NCBI RefSeq assembly: GCF_000759955.1
Contig: NZ_JNAL01000014.1
Coordinates: forward strand, 1-64,000
DNA length: 64,000 nt
Direction: 5' to 3'
Source: Prochlorococcus marinus str. MIT 9201
GTDB taxonomy: Bacteria > Cyanobacteriota > Cyanobacteriia > PCC-6307 > Cyanobiaceae
The translations under genes were made by a program, and so were the position numbers. The notes under the pieces are model-generated. The model worked only from the letters and a program-made list of their open reading frames with translations, made no database searches and was not told the origin of the DNA. This document shows positions 10,665 through 22,119 of this stretch, piece after piece. Position 1 is the stretch's first letter. The number at the start of each line of letters is the position of its first letter.

Positions 10665-11833
10665 AAGTGGTGGAAGAAACTTTAAATAAAAAGTGGAATT
10701 GGTGGCCATTATTCCCTTTATATCCTTATGGAGATAAGAAAACAATTTTAAGAGAATTAATTCCTAATCAAATATGGTCTTTGGAACAAATACAGGGACT
10801 TTATTATGTTGCGGTTCCAATAAGAATGACGGTAATAAAGGTTGATAATGGATTGATGCTAATAAATCCACTGCCACCGACAAAAGAATTAATAAATGAG
10901 TTGGAAAAATTAATCGCTATTCACGGCAACGTAAAAACAATAATTCTACCGAGTGCCTCTGGACTAGAACATAAAATTGGACTGCCAGCTCTTTCAAGAA
11001 TTTTTAAAGATGCAGAAATTTGGCTTTGTCCTGGACAATGGAGTTTTCCCATAAATCTACCGCTAGATTTTTTAGGAATTCCATCAAAAAGATCAAGAAT
11101 ACTGATTGAGGAAGGTACTCCACATACAAACTCCTTTAAATGGTCTTCATTAGGTCCACTGAATTTAGGACTTGGAAGATATCAGGAGATAAGCTGTTTC
11201 CATTATCCTACGAAAACTCTTCATGTAACTGACGCAATAGTTGGAATAGACTCCACACCACCTGAGATATTTGATTTTGATCCAACTCCACTTCTTTTTC
11301 ATTCTAGAGAGAGAGGAGATGAACCTTTGATTGACTCCATAGAACAAAGAAAAAAAGGATGGAAAAGGTTAGTCTTGTTTTCATCTTTTTTGAAACCAGG
11401 TAAATTAAATATTCCACCTTTAAAAAAAATATTTAAGTATTCATTCAAAAAAGATCTTAGAAATTGGAGATCTCATTTCGGTATTTATCCCTTTCTATGG
11501 GACGAAGATTGGGAATCCTCTCTTATTGAAATAATGGGTAAAGATACTCCTAAGATTCAAATTGCACCAGTTTTAAAAAAATTAATTTTTCCGCGTTCAA
11601 AAGAAGTTTTACTTAAGTGGTTAGAAATTATAAAGTCTAATGAAGATATAGAGTATTTAATCCCAGCTCATTTTACGGCGCCTATAAAATTTACAACAGA
11701 AGATTGTCAAAAATTAATTGATGAAATTAATTCCCAAAAGTGGGACAAACTTCCTGAGGATAATAAATTCTTGATGGGTTTGTATAAAAAGTTGTTTGAA
11801 CTAGGAATAATTCCTGAAGAAGTAAATATTTAG
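10661..11833 (+). CDS. DUF4336 protein (metallo-beta-lactamase-fold-like)
   Basis: Conserved cyanobacterial and plastid protein of unknown function; 390 residues, soluble. The N-terminal part after about residue 30 reads like the beta-rich start of a metallo-beta-lactamase fold (VKVDNGLMLINPLPPTKELI, then TIILPSASGLEHKIGLPAL), but the HxHxDH metal motif is not present, so hydrolase activity is doubtful. A basic, less conserved segment (about 215-265) precedes a C-terminal part with LIPAHFTAPI. Its ATG overlaps the mntB stop by 4 bp, so it is part of the manganese transporter operon. A role linked to metals or thylakoids is inference from that position. Confidence 0.8.
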   Translation: MKVVEETLNKKWNWWPLFPLYPYGDKKTILRELIPNQIWSLEQIQGLYYVAVPIRMTVIKVDNGLMLINPLPPTKELINELEKLIAIHGNVKTIILPSASGLEHKIGLPALSRIFKDAEIWLCPGQWSFPINLPLDFLGIPSKRSRILIEEGTPHTNSFKWSSLGPLNLGLGRYQEISCFHYPTKTLHVTDAIVGIDSTPPEIFDFDPTPLLFHSRERGDEPLIDSIEQRKKGWKRLVLFSSFLKPGKLNIPPLKKIFKYSFKKDLRNWRSHFGIYPFLWDEDWESSLIEIMGKDTPKIQIAPVLKKLIFPRSKEVLLKWLEIIKSNEDIEYLIPAHFTAPIKFTTEDCQKLIDEINSQKWDKLPEDNKFLMGLYKKLFELGIIPEEVNI

Positions 11834-11839
11834 AAACTG

Positions 11840-12175
11840 TTATTCCTCTATAGACATGTTTTCATCATTTTTAAGAGTTTGTTCCAGCTCTTTTCTTTGC
11901 TCCATTTGTCTTAAGAAATATCCTGTCATCATTGCAGAAGATAATAAATTAGCAATGTTGTCTTTTGAAGATGTTATTTTTACATCAAATTGATCTGAAG
12001 GAAGCATTCCAAGAAGACCTTGAACATTATGCCTAATAATTTCTTGAATATCTTCACTAGCTGATTTTGCTACTCTTTGCAAAACTTCTGGAGATTGTTT
12101 TTGTAAATATTGTATTAAATCATTTTCATCGTTTGGATCATTATTTTCAGTAGCAAGAAATTCTGGATTAAACAT
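11840..12175 (-). CDS. DUF760 family protein
   Basis: A 111-residue soluble, mostly helical protein matching the DUF760 pattern found in cyanobacteria and chloroplasts: YLQKQSPEVLQRVAKSAS (about 24-41), then the internal QGLLGMLPSDQFDVKI core and an SSAMMTGYFLRQMEQR helix. Function unknown; no catalytic motif is visible. It converges with the DUF4336 gene (6 bp apart) and lies 45 bp downstream of lepB on the same strand. Confidence 0.8.
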   Translation of the reverse strand: MFNPEFLATENNDPNDENDLIQYLQKQSPEVLQRVAKSASEDIQEIIRHNVQGLLGMLPSDQFDVKITSSKDNIANLLSSAMMTGYFLRQMEQRKELEQTLKNDENMSIEE

Positions 12176-12220
12176 TTCTACAACTTCAAGATATAAGAAC
12201 CCTACAACATCACGTACCCA

Positions 12221-12805
12221 TTAATCTAAATTATTAAGGGCAGGGAACCGAATAGGTCCAATTTTATTAAACGGCCAATATCTAAAAATAGCTTTACCAA
12301 TAACCTTTTTATATGGTAAAAATCCCCAAATATGCGAGTCCATACTGTTATTTCTATTATCTCCCATCACCCATAATGACTCTTCTGGGACAATAAAAGG
12401 CCCTATAGAATAATTAATATTTTTGTCAAAATCGTAATTTTTTTGAGCTATATCATTTAAGTAAAGGTTACCGTCTCTTACTTCTATCTTGTCTCCAGGT
12501 ATTCCAATGACTCTTTTTATTAGTGCAGTATCTGCTTCATAACCAGCATTAATTAATTGCTCGGGAACGTTAAAAACAACTATTTTATTTTTTAATGTTG
12601 AAAGATTTGATTTGGATGTGATTTTTGGGGTTACTTTCTCAACAAGAATTTTATCTTGTATTTGAAGAGTTGGAAGCATTGAACCGGATGGGATCCATCT
12701 TGGCTCAATTACTTGCCATCGTATAATTAAAGCTACAGATATCCAGATTAAAAGATTTTTTAAATCCTTTAATATTGAATTTCTTTTTTCTTGAGTTGTA
12801 GACAT
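12221..12805 (-). CDS. lepB: Signal peptidase I
   Basis: Removes signal peptides from exported proteins at the plasma or thylakoid membrane. One N-terminal membrane helix (about 16-33) precedes the catalytic region. The nucleophile is Ser42 in PSGSMLPTL, the general base is Lys97 in IKRVIGIPGD, and the box E motif GDNRNNSMDS is present near residues 147-156. The 194-residue length is typical of cyanobacterial LepB. The ATG start at 12805 faces menD across 50 bp, so divergent promoters must lie in that gap. Confidence 0.95.
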   Translation of the reverse strand: MSTTQEKRNSILKDLKNLLIWISVALIIRWQVIEPRWIPSGSMLPTLQIQDKILVEKVTPKITSKSNLSTLKNKIVVFNVPEQLINAGYEADTALIKRVIGIPGDKIEVRDGNLYLNDIAQKNYDFDKNINYSIGPFIVPEESLWVMGDNRNNSMDSHIWGFLPYKKVIGKAIFRYWPFNKIGPIRFPALNNLD

Positions 12806-12855
12806 GTTTTATTTAATTCAGTAATAAGGAAAACCCCAAAGCATTTATATAAATT

Positions 12856-14619
12856 ATGACATCATCTATTGAATGCAAAAATTTTCTTAGAAGTTTACAA
12901 CTTTTGAATCTTCTTATAAAAATAGGAGTTCAAAATTTAATAGTTTGTCCTGGTAGTAGATCAGCACCTTTAGCTATAGCTGCGGGAGAATTAAATAAAT
13001 TAGGACTTGTAAATATTTTTAATTCAATAGATGAGAGATCTGCTGGATTTCACTCTCTTGGGATTTCTGCTGCATCAGGTAATCTTTCTTTAGTTATTAC
13101 CACTTCTGGAACTGCCGTAAGTAACTTATTGCCTGCAGCAGTTGAGGCAGACCGATCTTGTAAAGGTATTATATTTCTTACTGCTGATAGACCCTTAAGA
13201 TTAAAAAATTGTGGCGCTAATCAAACAGTCAATCAAGAAGATTTTTTGAGTTCAGTCTGCAGAAGAGTTTTAAGTACAAATCTAATTGGACTTCATGAAA
13301 CACAAGAAAATGAAATCTTGAATTTAGTTCGAATTACTGAGAAACAAATATCAACCTTCCCTGGCCCTATTCATTTAAATATTCCTATTGATAAGCCTTT
13401 AGGTATTTCATTTTTTAATAAAAAAAATGTTTTAGAGGTTTTTGAGAGAATCTATTTAAAGAAAAAATATATACTCCAGGAAGTTGAAATAAAGTCTGAT
13501 AAAAACAAATTCTTAGAAATTTCAAAAAGTTTAAATTTAGATGAATCTGGTATTATTTTGGTAGGTCCCTATCAAGGTTCCATAAATGATTTAACTTCTT
13601 TCAATAAATCTTTAGAAAGATTACAAGAAATCACTGGTTGGCCAGTATTTGCTGATCCTGTTTCAGGAGTTTATTCTGATTTAAGGGGATTAGTTGTGAA
13701 TTGGGAATTAGTCTTAAGAAAAAATAAAAATTCTATAAATTGTCATCAGCTTTTGAGGCTTGGCCCTATGTCCTCCTCAATTGACTTGGAGAAGTTTTTA
13801 ATAAACTTCGAAGGGATACAAATTCTTATAAAAGAAAAAAACTATAGAAAATTGGACCCTATAAAAAAATCATTTGAATATGATTTTGGGTTATCAAATT
13901 TTACTACTCTATTGTTAAAAGAATTTTCAATTAACGAAAAAAACAAAAAGTCCCTTACTCCGATGGCTCAAGATCTAATAGATGAAGGCGAGCAGATTAA
14001 AAAAATTTTAAAGGAGAAAATAACCCAAGATAACCAAATTACTGAGTATATGCTTGCAAATCTTGTTCCAAAACTTTGGCCAGCTGAAAATCCTATAATG
14101 CTCTCTGCGAGTAGCCCGATTAGAGATTGGCTTACATTTTCTGAGAATGGTACTTTAACAAGAAATTGTTTCAGCTTCAGAGGGGCTTCTGGTATAGACG
14201 GTACTTTATCTCTTGCATTAGGTATTTCTAGAATTAAAAAACCTCTACTTCTTGTGACTGGAGATTTGGCTTTTATTCATGATATAAACGGTTGGCTGAT
14301 TGAAAATTCAACCGACATGAATTTAACAATTCTTCTGATAGATAATAATGGCGGAAATATTTTTAATCGTATTTATAAAGAAAATTTAAAAGAAGATGAA
14401 TTAAAAAAACTTTTTCTTATGCCAAAAGAAATAAACTGGCCAAAACTCGCAGAGGGCTATCAAGTAAACTTTAAAAGTGTGGGAAATTTTAAAAAATTAC
14501 GAGAGGCATTCGATTGGAGCATTTCTATCCAGAAATCTGCAATAATTAAAGTTGAAATTGACCCAGAAAATGAAATTTGTGAAAAAAATGCTCTGCTAGA
14601 AAAAATAATTGGCAGTTAA
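12856..14619 (+). CDS. menD: MenD, SEPHCHC synthase
   Basis: Thiamine-diphosphate enzyme (2-succinyl-5-enolpyruvyl-6-hydroxy-3-cyclohexene-1-carboxylate synthase) that adds a succinic semialdehyde unit to isochorismate in phylloquinone synthesis, which supplies the A1 cofactor of photosystem I. The N-terminal [10 protein letters not shown] and the cofactor-activating Glu60 in [11 protein letters not shown] are intact. The C-terminal thiamine-diphosphate motif runs from [12 protein letters not shown] to DNNGGNIF. The length of 587 is normal. menB follows after 35 bp on the same strand, giving a two-gene phylloquinone unit. Confidence 0.95.
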   Translation: MTSSIECKNFLRSLQLLNLLIKIGVQNLIVCPGSRSAPLAIAAGELNKLGLVNIFNSIDERSAGFHSLGISAASGNLSLVITTSGTAVSNLLPAAVEADRSCKGIIFLTADRPLRLKNCGANQTVNQEDFLSSVCRRVLSTNLIGLHETQENEILNLVRITEKQISTFPGPIHLNIPIDKPLGISFFNKKNVLEVFERIYLKKKYILQEVEIKSDKNKFLEISKSLNLDESGIILVGPYQGSINDLTSFNKSLERLQEITGWPVFADPVSGVYSDLRGLVVNWELVLRKNKNSINCHQLLRLGPMSSSIDLEKFLINFEGIQILIKEKNYRKLDPIKKSFEYDFGLSNFTTLLLKEFSINEKNKKSLTPMAQDLIDEGEQIKKILKEKITQDNQITEYMLANLVPKLWPAENPIMLSASSPIRDWLTFSENGTLTRNCFSFRGASGIDGTLSLALGISRIKKPLLLVTGDLAFIHDINGWLIENSTDMNLTILLIDNNGGNIFNRIYKENLKEDELKKLFLMPKEINWPKLAEGYQVNFKSVGNFKKLREAFDWSISIQKSAIIKVEIDPENEICEKNALLEKIIGS

Positions 14620-14654
14620 ATTTATCATTTTCTATCTTTGAATAATTAGGTTTC

Positions 14655-15512
14655 ATGAAAGTATTACCTGGTAAAACAATTTTAAATTGGTCAGAATGCA
14701 AATCTTATGATGATATATTGTTTCACAAATCAGATGATGGAATTGCAAGAATTGCAATTAATCGGCCTGAAAAAAGAAATGCATTTAGGCCGCAAACTGT
14801 AGATGAACTAATTGATGCATTCGATATCGTAAGAACTGATGAAACTATTGGCGTAGTTCTTTTTACAGGTGCGGGACCTGACCAGAAAGGTATTTATTCT
14901 TTTTGTTCTGGAGGTGATCAGAGTGTAAGGGGTAAAAATGGGTATAAAAATGATGAAGGGAAGCAAAGATTAAATGTACTTGAACTTCAAAGATTAATAA
15001 GAAGTTTACCTAAAGTAGTTATTGCCTTAGTTCCTGGTTTTGCAATTGGAGGAGGCCAGGTACTTCATTTAATTTGTGATCTCAGTATTGCCTCTGAAAA
15101 TGCAATATTTGGTCAAACAGGTCCAAGAGTTGGTAGTTTTGATGCGGGTTTTGGATCTAGTTATTTAGCAAGACTTGTTGGTCAAAGAAAAGCAAAAGAA
15201 ATTTGGTTTTTATGTAGAAAATATAATTCCAAGGAAGCTCTTAAAATGGGCTTGATAAATGCAATTACAAAGATTGAAGAATTAGAAGCTGAGGGTGTAA
15301 TCTGGGCAAGAGAGATTTTACGAAATAGTCCAACTGCTATTCGTATTCTTAAAGCTTCATTCAATGCGGAAAATGATGGGATTGCAGGTATTCAAGAATT
15401 ATCTGGATACACAACTCAGTTATTCTATTCGACTGAAGAAGCTCAAGAAGGTAGAGATGCTTTTCTTGAAAAGCGTCCACCAGACTTTTCTGAGTATAAG
15501 TGGACACCCTAG
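14655..15512 (+). CDS. menB: Naphthoate synthase (DHNA-CoA synthase)
   Basis: Crotonase-family enzyme that closes the second ring of o-succinylbenzoyl-CoA to give 1,4-dihydroxy-2-naphthoyl-CoA for phylloquinone. Seen: [11 protein letters not shown] near residues 38-48, the MenB-type [11 protein letters not shown] oxyanion region, [20 protein letters not shown], and [18 protein letters not shown], which is diagnostic of MenB among crotonases. Length 285. ATG at 14655. It follows menD by 35 bp and precedes glgA by 36 bp. Confidence 0.96.
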   Translation: MKVLPGKTILNWSECKSYDDILFHKSDDGIARIAINRPEKRNAFRPQTVDELIDAFDIVRTDETIGVVLFTGAGPDQKGIYSFCSGGDQSVRGKNGYKNDEGKQRLNVLELQRLIRSLPKVVIALVPGFAIGGGQVLHLICDLSIASENAIFGQTGPRVGSFDAGFGSSYLARLVGQRKAKEIWFLCRKYNSKEALKMGLINAITKIEELEAEGVIWAREILRNSPTAIRILKASFNAENDGIAGIQELSGYTTQLFYSTEEAQEGRDAFLEKRPPDFSEYKWTP

Positions 15513-15548
15513 TTTATTTTTCAAAAGAACCTTTTTAAATAATTATCA

Positions 15549-17006
15549 ATGAGAATTCTTCTTGCCGCTGCTGAATGTGCTCCAATGATCAAAGTTGGAG
15601 GTATGGGAGATGTGGTTGGTTCGTTGCCTCCATCTTTGATAAAACTTGGTCACGATGTAAGGGTAATAATTCCAGGATATGGAAAATTGTGGAGTCTTTT
15701 AGAGGTATCCAATGAACCAGTTTTTAGAGCAAATACAATGGGCACTGATTTTGCTGTATATGAAGCAAAACATCCCATTCATAATTATGTGATTTACCTA
15801 GTGGGTCATCCAACATTCGACTCTGACCAAATATATGGAGGTGAAAATGAGGACTGGCGCTTTACATTTTTTGCTAGTGCTACTGCAGAATTTGCCTGGA
15901 ATTGTTGGAAACCTCAAGTTCTCCATTGCCATGATTGGCACACTGGAATGATCCCTGTGTGGATGCATCAGGATCCCGAAATTAGTACTGTCTTCACAAT
16001 TCATAATTTAAAATACCAAGGACCTTGGAGGTGGAAACTTGAAAAAATGACTTGGTGTCCTTGGTATATGCATGGAGACCACACAATGGCTGCGGCAATG
16101 TTGTATGCAGATAGGGTCAATGCTGTTTCTCCGACTTATGCAGATGAGATTAAAACCCATGAATACGGGGAAAGCCTAGAAGGATTACTTAATTACATAT
16201 CAGGTAAATTAAGGGGAATTCTTAATGGCATAGATCTTGATGAATGGAATCCAGCCAAAGATCCAGTTTTACCTGCAAAATTCAGTATTAAGAATTTAGA
16301 AAATAGGCTAGAAAATAAAAAAATTCTGCAGAGAGAAATGGGTCTAGAAGTTAATTCTAAAAAATATCTTTTAGGTATGGTAAGTAGGTTAGTTGATCAG
16401 AAAGGGGTTGACTTACTTTTACAAGTTTCAAGAAGACTATTGGCCTATACAGATTCTCAAATCGCTGTTTTAGGGACTGGAGATAGATATTTAGAGTCTG
16501 GATTATGGCAACTAGCATTAGATTACCCAGGAAGATTCTCAGTATTTCTTACCTATGATGATTCTTTATCAAGGCTTATCTATGGTGGCTCAGATGCATT
16601 CTTAATGCCAAGTAGATTTGAACCTTGTGGTATTAGTCAGCTCCTCGCCATGAGATATGGCTCTATTCCAATAGTAAGGCGAGTTGGAGGTTTGGTCGAT
16701 ACAGTTTTACCTCATGACCCAGAAAATAATAATGGCACTGGATTTTGCTTTGATCGCTTTGAACCTATAGATTTCTATACTTCTTTAGTAAGGTCATGGG
16801 AAGCATTTAGGCATAAAGATAGTTGGGAATTACTGCAAAAAAGAGCCATGAGTCAAGAGTTTAGTTGGCAAAGATCAGCTCTTGAATACGAAGTTATGTA
16901 TAAGGATGTTTGCGGAATAAAAGAACCATCGCCAGATTTTGCTGAAGTTGAAAAATTTTCTTACGGTCAATCAGCTGATCCATCTTTAAAAAAAAGTATG
17001 ACTTAA
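15549..17006 (+). CDS. glgA: Glycogen synthase (ADP-glucose type)
   Basis: Elongates alpha-1,4-glucan from ADP-glucose, the main carbon store built by day. GT5 family: the N-terminal substrate motif [13 protein letters not shown] (residues 16-28) and the C-terminal donor site [18 protein letters not shown] are intact. The 485-residue length is normal for cyanobacterial GlgA. The ATG is at 15549; murF follows after 7 bp and is probably co-transcribed, although the two functions are unrelated. Confidence 0.96.
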   Translation: MRILLAAAECAPMIKVGGMGDVVGSLPPSLIKLGHDVRVIIPGYGKLWSLLEVSNEPVFRANTMGTDFAVYEAKHPIHNYVIYLVGHPTFDSDQIYGGENEDWRFTFFASATAEFAWNCWKPQVLHCHDWHTGMIPVWMHQDPEISTVFTIHNLKYQGPWRWKLEKMTWCPWYMHGDHTMAAAMLYADRVNAVSPTYADEIKTHEYGESLEGLLNYISGKLRGILNGIDLDEWNPAKDPVLPAKFSIKNLENRLENKKILQREMGLEVNSKKYLLGMVSRLVDQKGVDLLLQVSRRLLAYTDSQIAVLGTGDRYLESGLWQLALDYPGRFSVFLTYDDSLSRLIYGGSDAFLMPSRFEPCGISQLLAMRYGSIPIVRRVGGLVDTVLPHDPENNNGTGFCFDRFEPIDFYTSLVRSWEAFRHKDSWELLQKRAMSQEFSWQRSALEYEVMYKDVCGIKEPSPDFAEVEKFSYGQSADPSLKKSMT

Positions 17007-17013
17007 TTTTTCA

Positions 17014-18387
17014 ATGGAATTCTCTTTATCAGAATTAAACGATGTTTTGGGGGAAATTAAAAATCTGAGCGAGGTGAAAAGAGATTTTTTGAATTTTAAG
17101 AATATAAGTATTGATAGTAGAACTTTATTAAAAAACGATCTTTTTATAGCTATTAAGGGTAAAAATTTTGACGGACATAGTTTTCTTCCAGAGGTTTTAA
17201 ATAAAGGAGTTAAATCTGTTGTAATTAAAAAAGGTATGCAGAGATTACTTCCTAGTAATTTTCCTTATTGGGTTGTAAATGACACAACAGAGGCATTTCA
17301 AAAATTAGCATTGCTAAAAAGAAAAAAATTAAATATTCCTATAGTTGCAATAACTGGCTCAGTGGGTAAAACAACAACAAAAGAAATGATTGGTGGGGTT
17401 TTAAATAAACTTGGAAGAATTAAATTATCTCATGCAAATTTCAATAATGAAATAGGAGTTGGCCTTACTATTCTTGCTGCAGATATAGAAGATAAAGTTT
17501 TAGTTCTTGAGATGGGAATGAGAGGTCCTGGACAGATCGAGAATTTATCTAAATATAGTAAACCCGATATTGCAGTTATTACTAACATTGGGACAGCTCA
17601 TATTGGATTATTAGGCTCAAAAAAAAATATTACTTATGCAAAATGTGAAATTAGTAAGTTCTTAAATCCAGAAGGAGTTGTAATAATTCCAGCAGATGAT
17701 CCATTCCTAGAAAAAGCTTTAAAAGAATTTTGGAAAGGTAGAGTAATAAAAGTAAAACTATTAAATATAGATAAGCAAAAAGAGAGTTTCAAGAAAGATG
17801 ATAATTTGCGAGGATTTTATAATACTTCGAAAAAAACAATTTTAATTGAAGAAAATACCTTTGAAATTTCATTTGAGGGATTTCACAATGCTTCGAATTT
17901 CTTATTTGCTTATGCTGTTGCTAAAGAGCTAGGCATTGATTTTGCAAGTTTTAATAAATTTGATTTTGTAAGTTTAGGTGGAAGGAATAAAATTCTTAAA
18001 TCAGTAAAAACAACAATATATGATGAATCATATAATGCTTCGCCAGAGTCAGTTAAAGCGTGCATTAAAAACCTGATCGAAAAACCGAGAAATAAATTTT
18101 TCATTTTTGGAAGTATGCAAGAATTGGGAAAAGAATCTGAAAAATATCACAAAGAAATATTCAACTTAATAAATAATTCAGATATAGAAAAATGTTTATT
18201 TATTTGCGAAAAAGAAAATGAAAAAATTTATACCAATTATCTAAAAGATAAAAAAAAATTCTTAGTTTTAAATAATATTAAAGATGTACCTAAAGAGATA
18301 AACAAATCTACAAAAATAGGTGATTCTATTCTTATAAAAGGGAGCAGATATTGGCAACTTGAAAAAATTATTGAATTAATTAACTAG
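17014..18387 (+). CDS. murF: UDP-MurNAc-tripeptide D-alanyl-D-alanine ligase
   Basis: ATP-dependent ligase that adds D-Ala-D-Ala to the UDP-MurNAc tripeptide, the last cytoplasmic step of peptidoglycan precursor assembly. The Mur ligase order is visible: an N-terminal uridine-binding part with SIDSRTL (residues 32-38), the P-loop AITGSVGKTTTKEM (112-125), HANFNNEIGVG, and the C-terminal YDESYNASPESVKA motif typical of MurF. Length 457. It ends one base before glmU, which runs in the opposite direction; no terminator hairpin is seen between them. Confidence 0.94.
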   Translation: MEFSLSELNDVLGEIKNLSEVKRDFLNFKNISIDSRTLLKNDLFIAIKGKNFDGHSFLPEVLNKGVKSVVIKKGMQRLLPSNFPYWVVNDTTEAFQKLALLKRKKLNIPIVAITGSVGKTTTKEMIGGVLNKLGRIKLSHANFNNEIGVGLTILAADIEDKVLVLEMGMRGPGQIENLSKYSKPDIAVITNIGTAHIGLLGSKKNITYAKCEISKFLNPEGVVIIPADDPFLEKALKEFWKGRVIKVKLLNIDKQKESFKKDDNLRGFYNTSKKTILIEENTFEISFEGFHNASNFLFAYAVAKELGIDFASFNKFDFVSLGGRNKILKSVKTTIYDESYNASPESVKACIKNLIEKPRNKFFIFGSMQELGKESEKYHKEIFNLINNSDIEKCLFICEKENEKIYTNYLKDKKKFLVLNNIKDVPKEINKSTKIGDSILIKGSRYWQLEKIIELIN

Positions 18388-18388
18388 A

Positions 18389-19738
18389 TCAGGATTTCTT
18401 TTTTTTCCAATTCTCTATATTTACTTGCTTAGTTCTTGAGATCGCTAATGAATTATCTTTAGAATCTTTTGTGATCACTGAACCAGCGCCTGTTGTTACT
18501 GATTGCCCTAGATTTATTGGAGCTACAAAAACTGTGTTTGCTCCAATACTGGAATTTTTACCAATTTTTGTTTGATATTTTTTCTGTCCATCAAAATTTG
18601 CAGTAATAGTGCCTGCTCCAATATTTGTAGATCTTCCAATAATAGAATCACCAATATAACTTAGATGATTTACTTTAGATTCTTCCTCTAGCCGACTATT
18701 TTTGATCTCAACAAAATTGCCTATTTTGCTGTATGAAGATATTTTGGAATTAGGTCTTATATGACTATAAGGGCCAATTTTTATATGATCCATTATCTGA
18801 GAATCATAAATAGTAGAGTTTGAAATTTTACATTGTAATCCCACATTAGAATTCTCAATAAAAGTATTTGGACCGATAATGCAATGACTATTTATTTTCG
18901 TATTACCTCTTATATGTGTATTCGCCTCTATGATTACATCCTTACCAATTTCAGCTTCTTCACTAATTGAACAACTTGCTTTATTTATGAAAGTTACACC
19001 ATTAAGCATATGCTTTTCTTTAATTGAATTCTGAATACATTCCTCGCACTCTGATAGTTGAATTCTGTTATTAATTCCTTGAAGCTCTCCATTATCTTCT
19101 ACCTCGAGACTTAAGGAATTTTTTAGCAAGGATATTGTATCTGTTAAGTAAATCTCTTTTTGATTATTATTGCTTTGCAAAGTATTAATTATTTCTGACA
19201 AGTTACTCCAGTTAAAACAGTAAATACCTGCATTGATTAATGGGTTTTCTCTTTCAAGATCATTGCAATCTTTTTCTTCAACAATTCTCTCTATAAAATT
19301 CCCATTCAAAAAAACTCTGCCATATCCATGAGGATTTGTTTTCTTTGTCGTAATTAAAGAAACATCAGCATTTTCTGAATCGTGTAAAAACAAAAGTTTT
19401 TTTAGAGTACTTGGCCTAATGAGGGGGACATCGCCATTAAGCACTAAAAGTTTTCCTTCATGTTTCTTTACTTCTTTACAAAGTACTTGGATAGCATGAC
19501 CGGTTCCTGATTGAGGTTCTTGAACAACAACCTGGATTTTTTTATCGTTTGGGATTGACTTTTGTACTTCTTTTGATTTGTGTCCAGTAATTATGAAAAT
19601 TTTATCAGGTTTTAATTCGACACATGAATCAATTACTCTTTGTAGAAGACTTTTGCCAGAAATTTTATGTAAAACTTTTGGCAATGAGCTTTCCATCCTA
19701 GTGCCCTTTCCTGCCGCTAATATCGCAACACTTAACAT
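18389..19738 (-). CDS. glmU: Bifunctional N-acetylglucosamine-1-phosphate uridyltransferase / glucosamine-1-phosphate acetyltransferase
   Basis: Makes UDP-GlcNAc for peptidoglycan and lipopolysaccharide. The N-terminal pyrophosphorylase domain carries [19 protein letters not shown] (residues 7-25) and [10 protein letters not shown]. The C-terminal half is a left-handed beta helix of hexapeptide repeats ending in [19 protein letters not shown], with the acetyltransferase His region [11 protein letters not shown] present. The 449-residue length is complete for both activities. It lies 25 bp downstream of the MnmC-like gene on the minus strand. Confidence 0.96.
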   Translation of the reverse strand: MLSVAILAAGKGTRMESSLPKVLHKISGKSLLQRVIDSCVELKPDKIFIITGHKSKEVQKSIPNDKKIQVVVQEPQSGTGHAIQVLCKEVKKHEGKLLVLNGDVPLIRPSTLKKLLFLHDSENADVSLITTKKTNPHGYGRVFLNGNFIERIVEEKDCNDLERENPLINAGIYCFNWSNLSEIINTLQSNNNQKEIYLTDTISLLKNSLSLEVEDNGELQGINNRIQLSECEECIQNSIKEKHMLNGVTFINKASCSISEEAEIGKDVIIEANTHIRGNTKINSHCIIGPNTFIENSNVGLQCKISNSTIYDSQIMDHIKIGPYSHIRPNSKISSYSKIGNFVEIKNSRLEEESKVNHLSYIGDSIIGRSTNIGAGTITANFDGQKKYQTKIGKNSSIGANTVFVAPINLGQSVTTGAGSVITKDSKDNSLAISRTKQVNIENWKKKKS

Positions 19739-19763
19739 GTTAATTTGAAATCCTAATTTAAAT

Positions 19764-20669
19764 CTAACTCTTAACGGATAACTTCGTCATTCCCCACTTT
19801 TCTCTCCATTTATTTGTAGATAATAGATTTGAGAATAATTGTTCATCTAATCTTCTCCTGATTATGTCGCCTTTACTTGAGTTCAAATCTTGATCTCTAT
19901 ATGGAATACTAGCTTTAGTTAAGAGATGTTCTTCTTCCATTAAAGATAAATTTTCAAAATTGAAATTAGGTTTAAATTTATTCTTATCAAATTTTGATAT
20001 TGCGACAGTTCCCTGACTCCAGGAAATTCTGTTTTTAAAAATTGGCTTAATAGTAAAAATTTCTAATCCAAGATTTCTTAATGTTTTTCTTACTGCCGCT
20101 GATGAAGAATAAGTTATTAAATAACCCTGAGGACTAAGATATTCTCTGACTTTAGATAAAAATTCAATTGTCCAAACTTGTGGGCATTTTTGAGGAGAAA
20201 AACCATCTAAATAAATCAGATCGAATTTAATAGAGGAAGGAATAATGTTGATTTTTTCTCTAGCGTCACCCCAAAAAATATTGCATTTAAAAAATTGATC
20301 CTCAAAATAATCTTTTCTATAAAGTGATGCAAATATTTTTTTGACTTTTGGATCCCATAATTTAAGGAAAGATTCATTTTTATGCGAATATTCAAGAGGC
20401 TTTTTATCAATCTCCAATGCATACAAATTTAAATAGGATTTTTGTTTAATTAATTCATCGCATAAAGAAGCGGAATTGTATCCTAAACCAAAACATATAT
20501 CCAAAACATTAAGAGATTTGCCCTTAAATCTTTGCAAATTAGAAGTAGCTGTAAACTTTGACTTTGTTTCACCCAATGCGCCCAATAAACTATGGAAGTT
20601 CTCTTGAAAAAACACACTTCTTAAAGAGTAACTACCATCTTTAGTTAAAACTTCTATTAATTCAGACAA
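19764..20669 (-). CDS. MnmC-like SAM-dependent methyltransferase (DUF752)
   Basis: Resembles the methyltransferase half of MnmC, which methylates 5-aminomethyl-2-thiouridine at the wobble position of tRNA. Seen: an N-terminal [19 protein letters not shown] segment, the SAM-binding motif [15 protein letters not shown] (about 55-69), and the DUF752 signature [19 protein letters not shown]. The FAD-dependent oxidase half of enterobacterial MnmC is absent, as usual in cyanobacteria, so the substrate step that it performs may be done otherwise. Length 301. It lies 12 bp downstream of aroA on the same strand. Confidence 0.85.
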   Translation of the reverse strand: MSELIEVLTKDGSYSLRSVFFQENFHSLLGALGETKSKFTATSNLQRFKGKSLNVLDICFGLGYNSASLCDELIKQKSYLNLYALEIDKKPLEYSHKNESFLKLWDPKVKKIFASLYRKDYFEDQFFKCNIFWGDAREKINIIPSSIKFDLIYLDGFSPQKCPQVWTIEFLSKVREYLSPQGYLITYSSSAAVRKTLRNLGLEIFTIKPIFKNRISWSQGTVAISKFDKNKFKPNFNFENLSLMEEEHLLTKASIPYRDQDLNSSKGDIIRRRLDEQLFSNLLSTNKWREKWGMTKLSVKS

Positions 20670-20681
20670 AAACTTTTTAGG

Positions 20682-21992
20682 CTAGTTAGTTAGTTTGGCC
20701 AGCTCTTCCCAAAAAGTGGGATACGAGACGCTAGCAGCATCAGACCTCATGATTTTTGAGGTACCTTTAGCAAGAAGAGAAGCAATAGCAAGACTCATTG
20801 CTACTCGATGATCTGTCTCACTATCTACCTCTGCAGAATGAAATTTTGATTGCCCGTTAATAATTAACCCATCCTCTTTTTCTGTTATTTCAGCGCCGAA
20901 TTTTTGTAACTGCCGTGCCATGACTTTTAATCGATCTGTCTCCTTAACTCTTAGTTCTTGTGCATCCTTAATTTCAGAAACCCCATTACAAAAACAGGCA
21001 GCCACGGTAAGAATAGGAATTTCATCTATAAGTTTTGGAAGAATATCTCCTTCAATAGTGAATGATCTCAAATCATTTGCAGTCTTTACTTTAATAGATC
21101 CAATAGGTTCGCCTGCAATAATCGATTTATCTAAAATCTCATAATTGCACCCCATTGAATCCATTACATTTAAGATTCCAGTTCTAGTAGGATTTAATCC
21201 GACATTCTTAATTAAAACCTCTGAATTTGGAACAATAGATGCAGCAATCATCCAAAAAGAAGCAGAGCTTATGTCTCCAGGAATCAATATTCTCTGGCCA
21301 ATTAAGTTACCCCCTGACTTGATAACTACATTCCTTCCTAATTCTCCTCTGATACTGATGTCTGCTCCAAATGCTTTTAACATTCTTTCAGTATGATCTC
21401 TTGAAGATGCTGGTTCAATAACAGAAGTAGTTCCAGAAGCATTGAGGCCTGCCAATAATATAGCTGATTTCACTTGAGCACTTGCCACTGGCGTTCCAAT
21501 AACACATCCCTTAAGTTTCTTTCCATCAATTGAGATTGGAGCTTTGTTACCGCCTTCTCTTCCAGAAATTTTGCCACCCATCAAAGATAACGGTTTGCCA
21601 ACTCTCCCCATTGGCCTTTCGTTAAGAGAAGCGTCTCCGGTTAAGATGAAATTCTTACCTTCTTGTGCGGCTAATAAACCCATTAATAATCTCATGGTGG
21701 TCCCCGAATTCCCACAATTTAGAATTTCTTTGGGCTCTTTTAATTCATCAAGACCCAATCCTGAAATAGTAAAAGGCTCATTTTCTTTTATTTCTGGTAT
21801 ATTTACACCTAATTTTCTAAGACAATCAGCAGTTGAAAGTGGATCTTCAGAATGTAAAAACCCCTCAATAGTCGTCTCACCCTTAGCAATACTTCCTATT
21901 ATTAAAGCTCTATGAGAAATAGATTTGTCTCCAGGTACTTTTACTTTTCCTTTTAAATTAACTCCACCTTTTATTGTGCGGATATTGTTCAT
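20682..21992 (-). CDS. aroA: EPSP synthase (3-phosphoshikimate 1-carboxyvinyltransferase)
   Basis: Joins phosphoenolpyruvate and shikimate-3-phosphate in the shikimate pathway. Seen: [15 protein letters not shown] near the N-terminus, [15 protein letters not shown], and the late [13 protein letters not shown] motif. I choose the ATG at 21992 (436 residues, beginning [10 protein letters not shown]), which gives the standard N-terminus. The frame extends to a TTG at 22031, adding 13 residues that do not look like the family. The gene before it on this strand is outside the tight run, so a promoter should lie between about 21995 and 22095. Confidence 0.95.
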   Translation of the reverse strand: MNNIRTIKGGVNLKGKVKVPGDKSISHRALIIGSIAKGETTIEGFLHSEDPLSTADCLRKLGVNIPEIKENEPFTISGLGLDELKEPKEILNCGNSGTTMRLLMGLLAAQEGKNFILTGDASLNERPMGRVGKPLSLMGGKISGREGGNKAPISIDGKKLKGCVIGTPVASAQVKSAILLAGLNASGTTSVIEPASSRDHTERMLKAFGADISIRGELGRNVVIKSGGNLIGQRILIPGDISSASFWMIAASIVPNSEVLIKNVGLNPTRTGILNVMDSMGCNYEILDKSIIAGEPIGSIKVKTANDLRSFTIEGDILPKLIDEIPILTVAACFCNGVSEIKDAQELRVKETDRLKVMARQLQKFGAEITEKEDGLIINGQSKFHSAEVDSETDHRVAMSLAIASLLAKGTSKIMRSDAASVSYPTFWEELAKLTN

Positions 21993-22096
21993 TTTCAAAT
22001 TAAATACTTGATAAGATTTCTGTAAAAACAAATTAGTTATATATTATCAATAAGTTTGTTTTAAAAAAAAAATAATCAAATTAAGTAACTGTTTTC

Positions 22097-22102
22097 TATA
22101 AT
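22097..22102 (+). promoter_or_regulatory. Candidate -10 box upstream of comB
   Basis: A perfect TATAAT hexamer lies 17 bp before the TTG start of the ComB-type gene, in an A/T-rich gap between the divergent aroA and comB genes. A purine-rich AAAAGGGA ribosome-binding site follows at 22111-22118, so the leader would be only about ten bases long. No convincing -35 box is seen, which is common in Prochlorococcus. Assignment is by sequence alone. Confidence 0.45.
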
Positions 22103-22119
22103 AGTGTAAGAAAAGGGAC

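Noticed and set aside
21145-21396. Antisense frames over aroA
   Set aside because: Shadow frames of a well-conserved gene.
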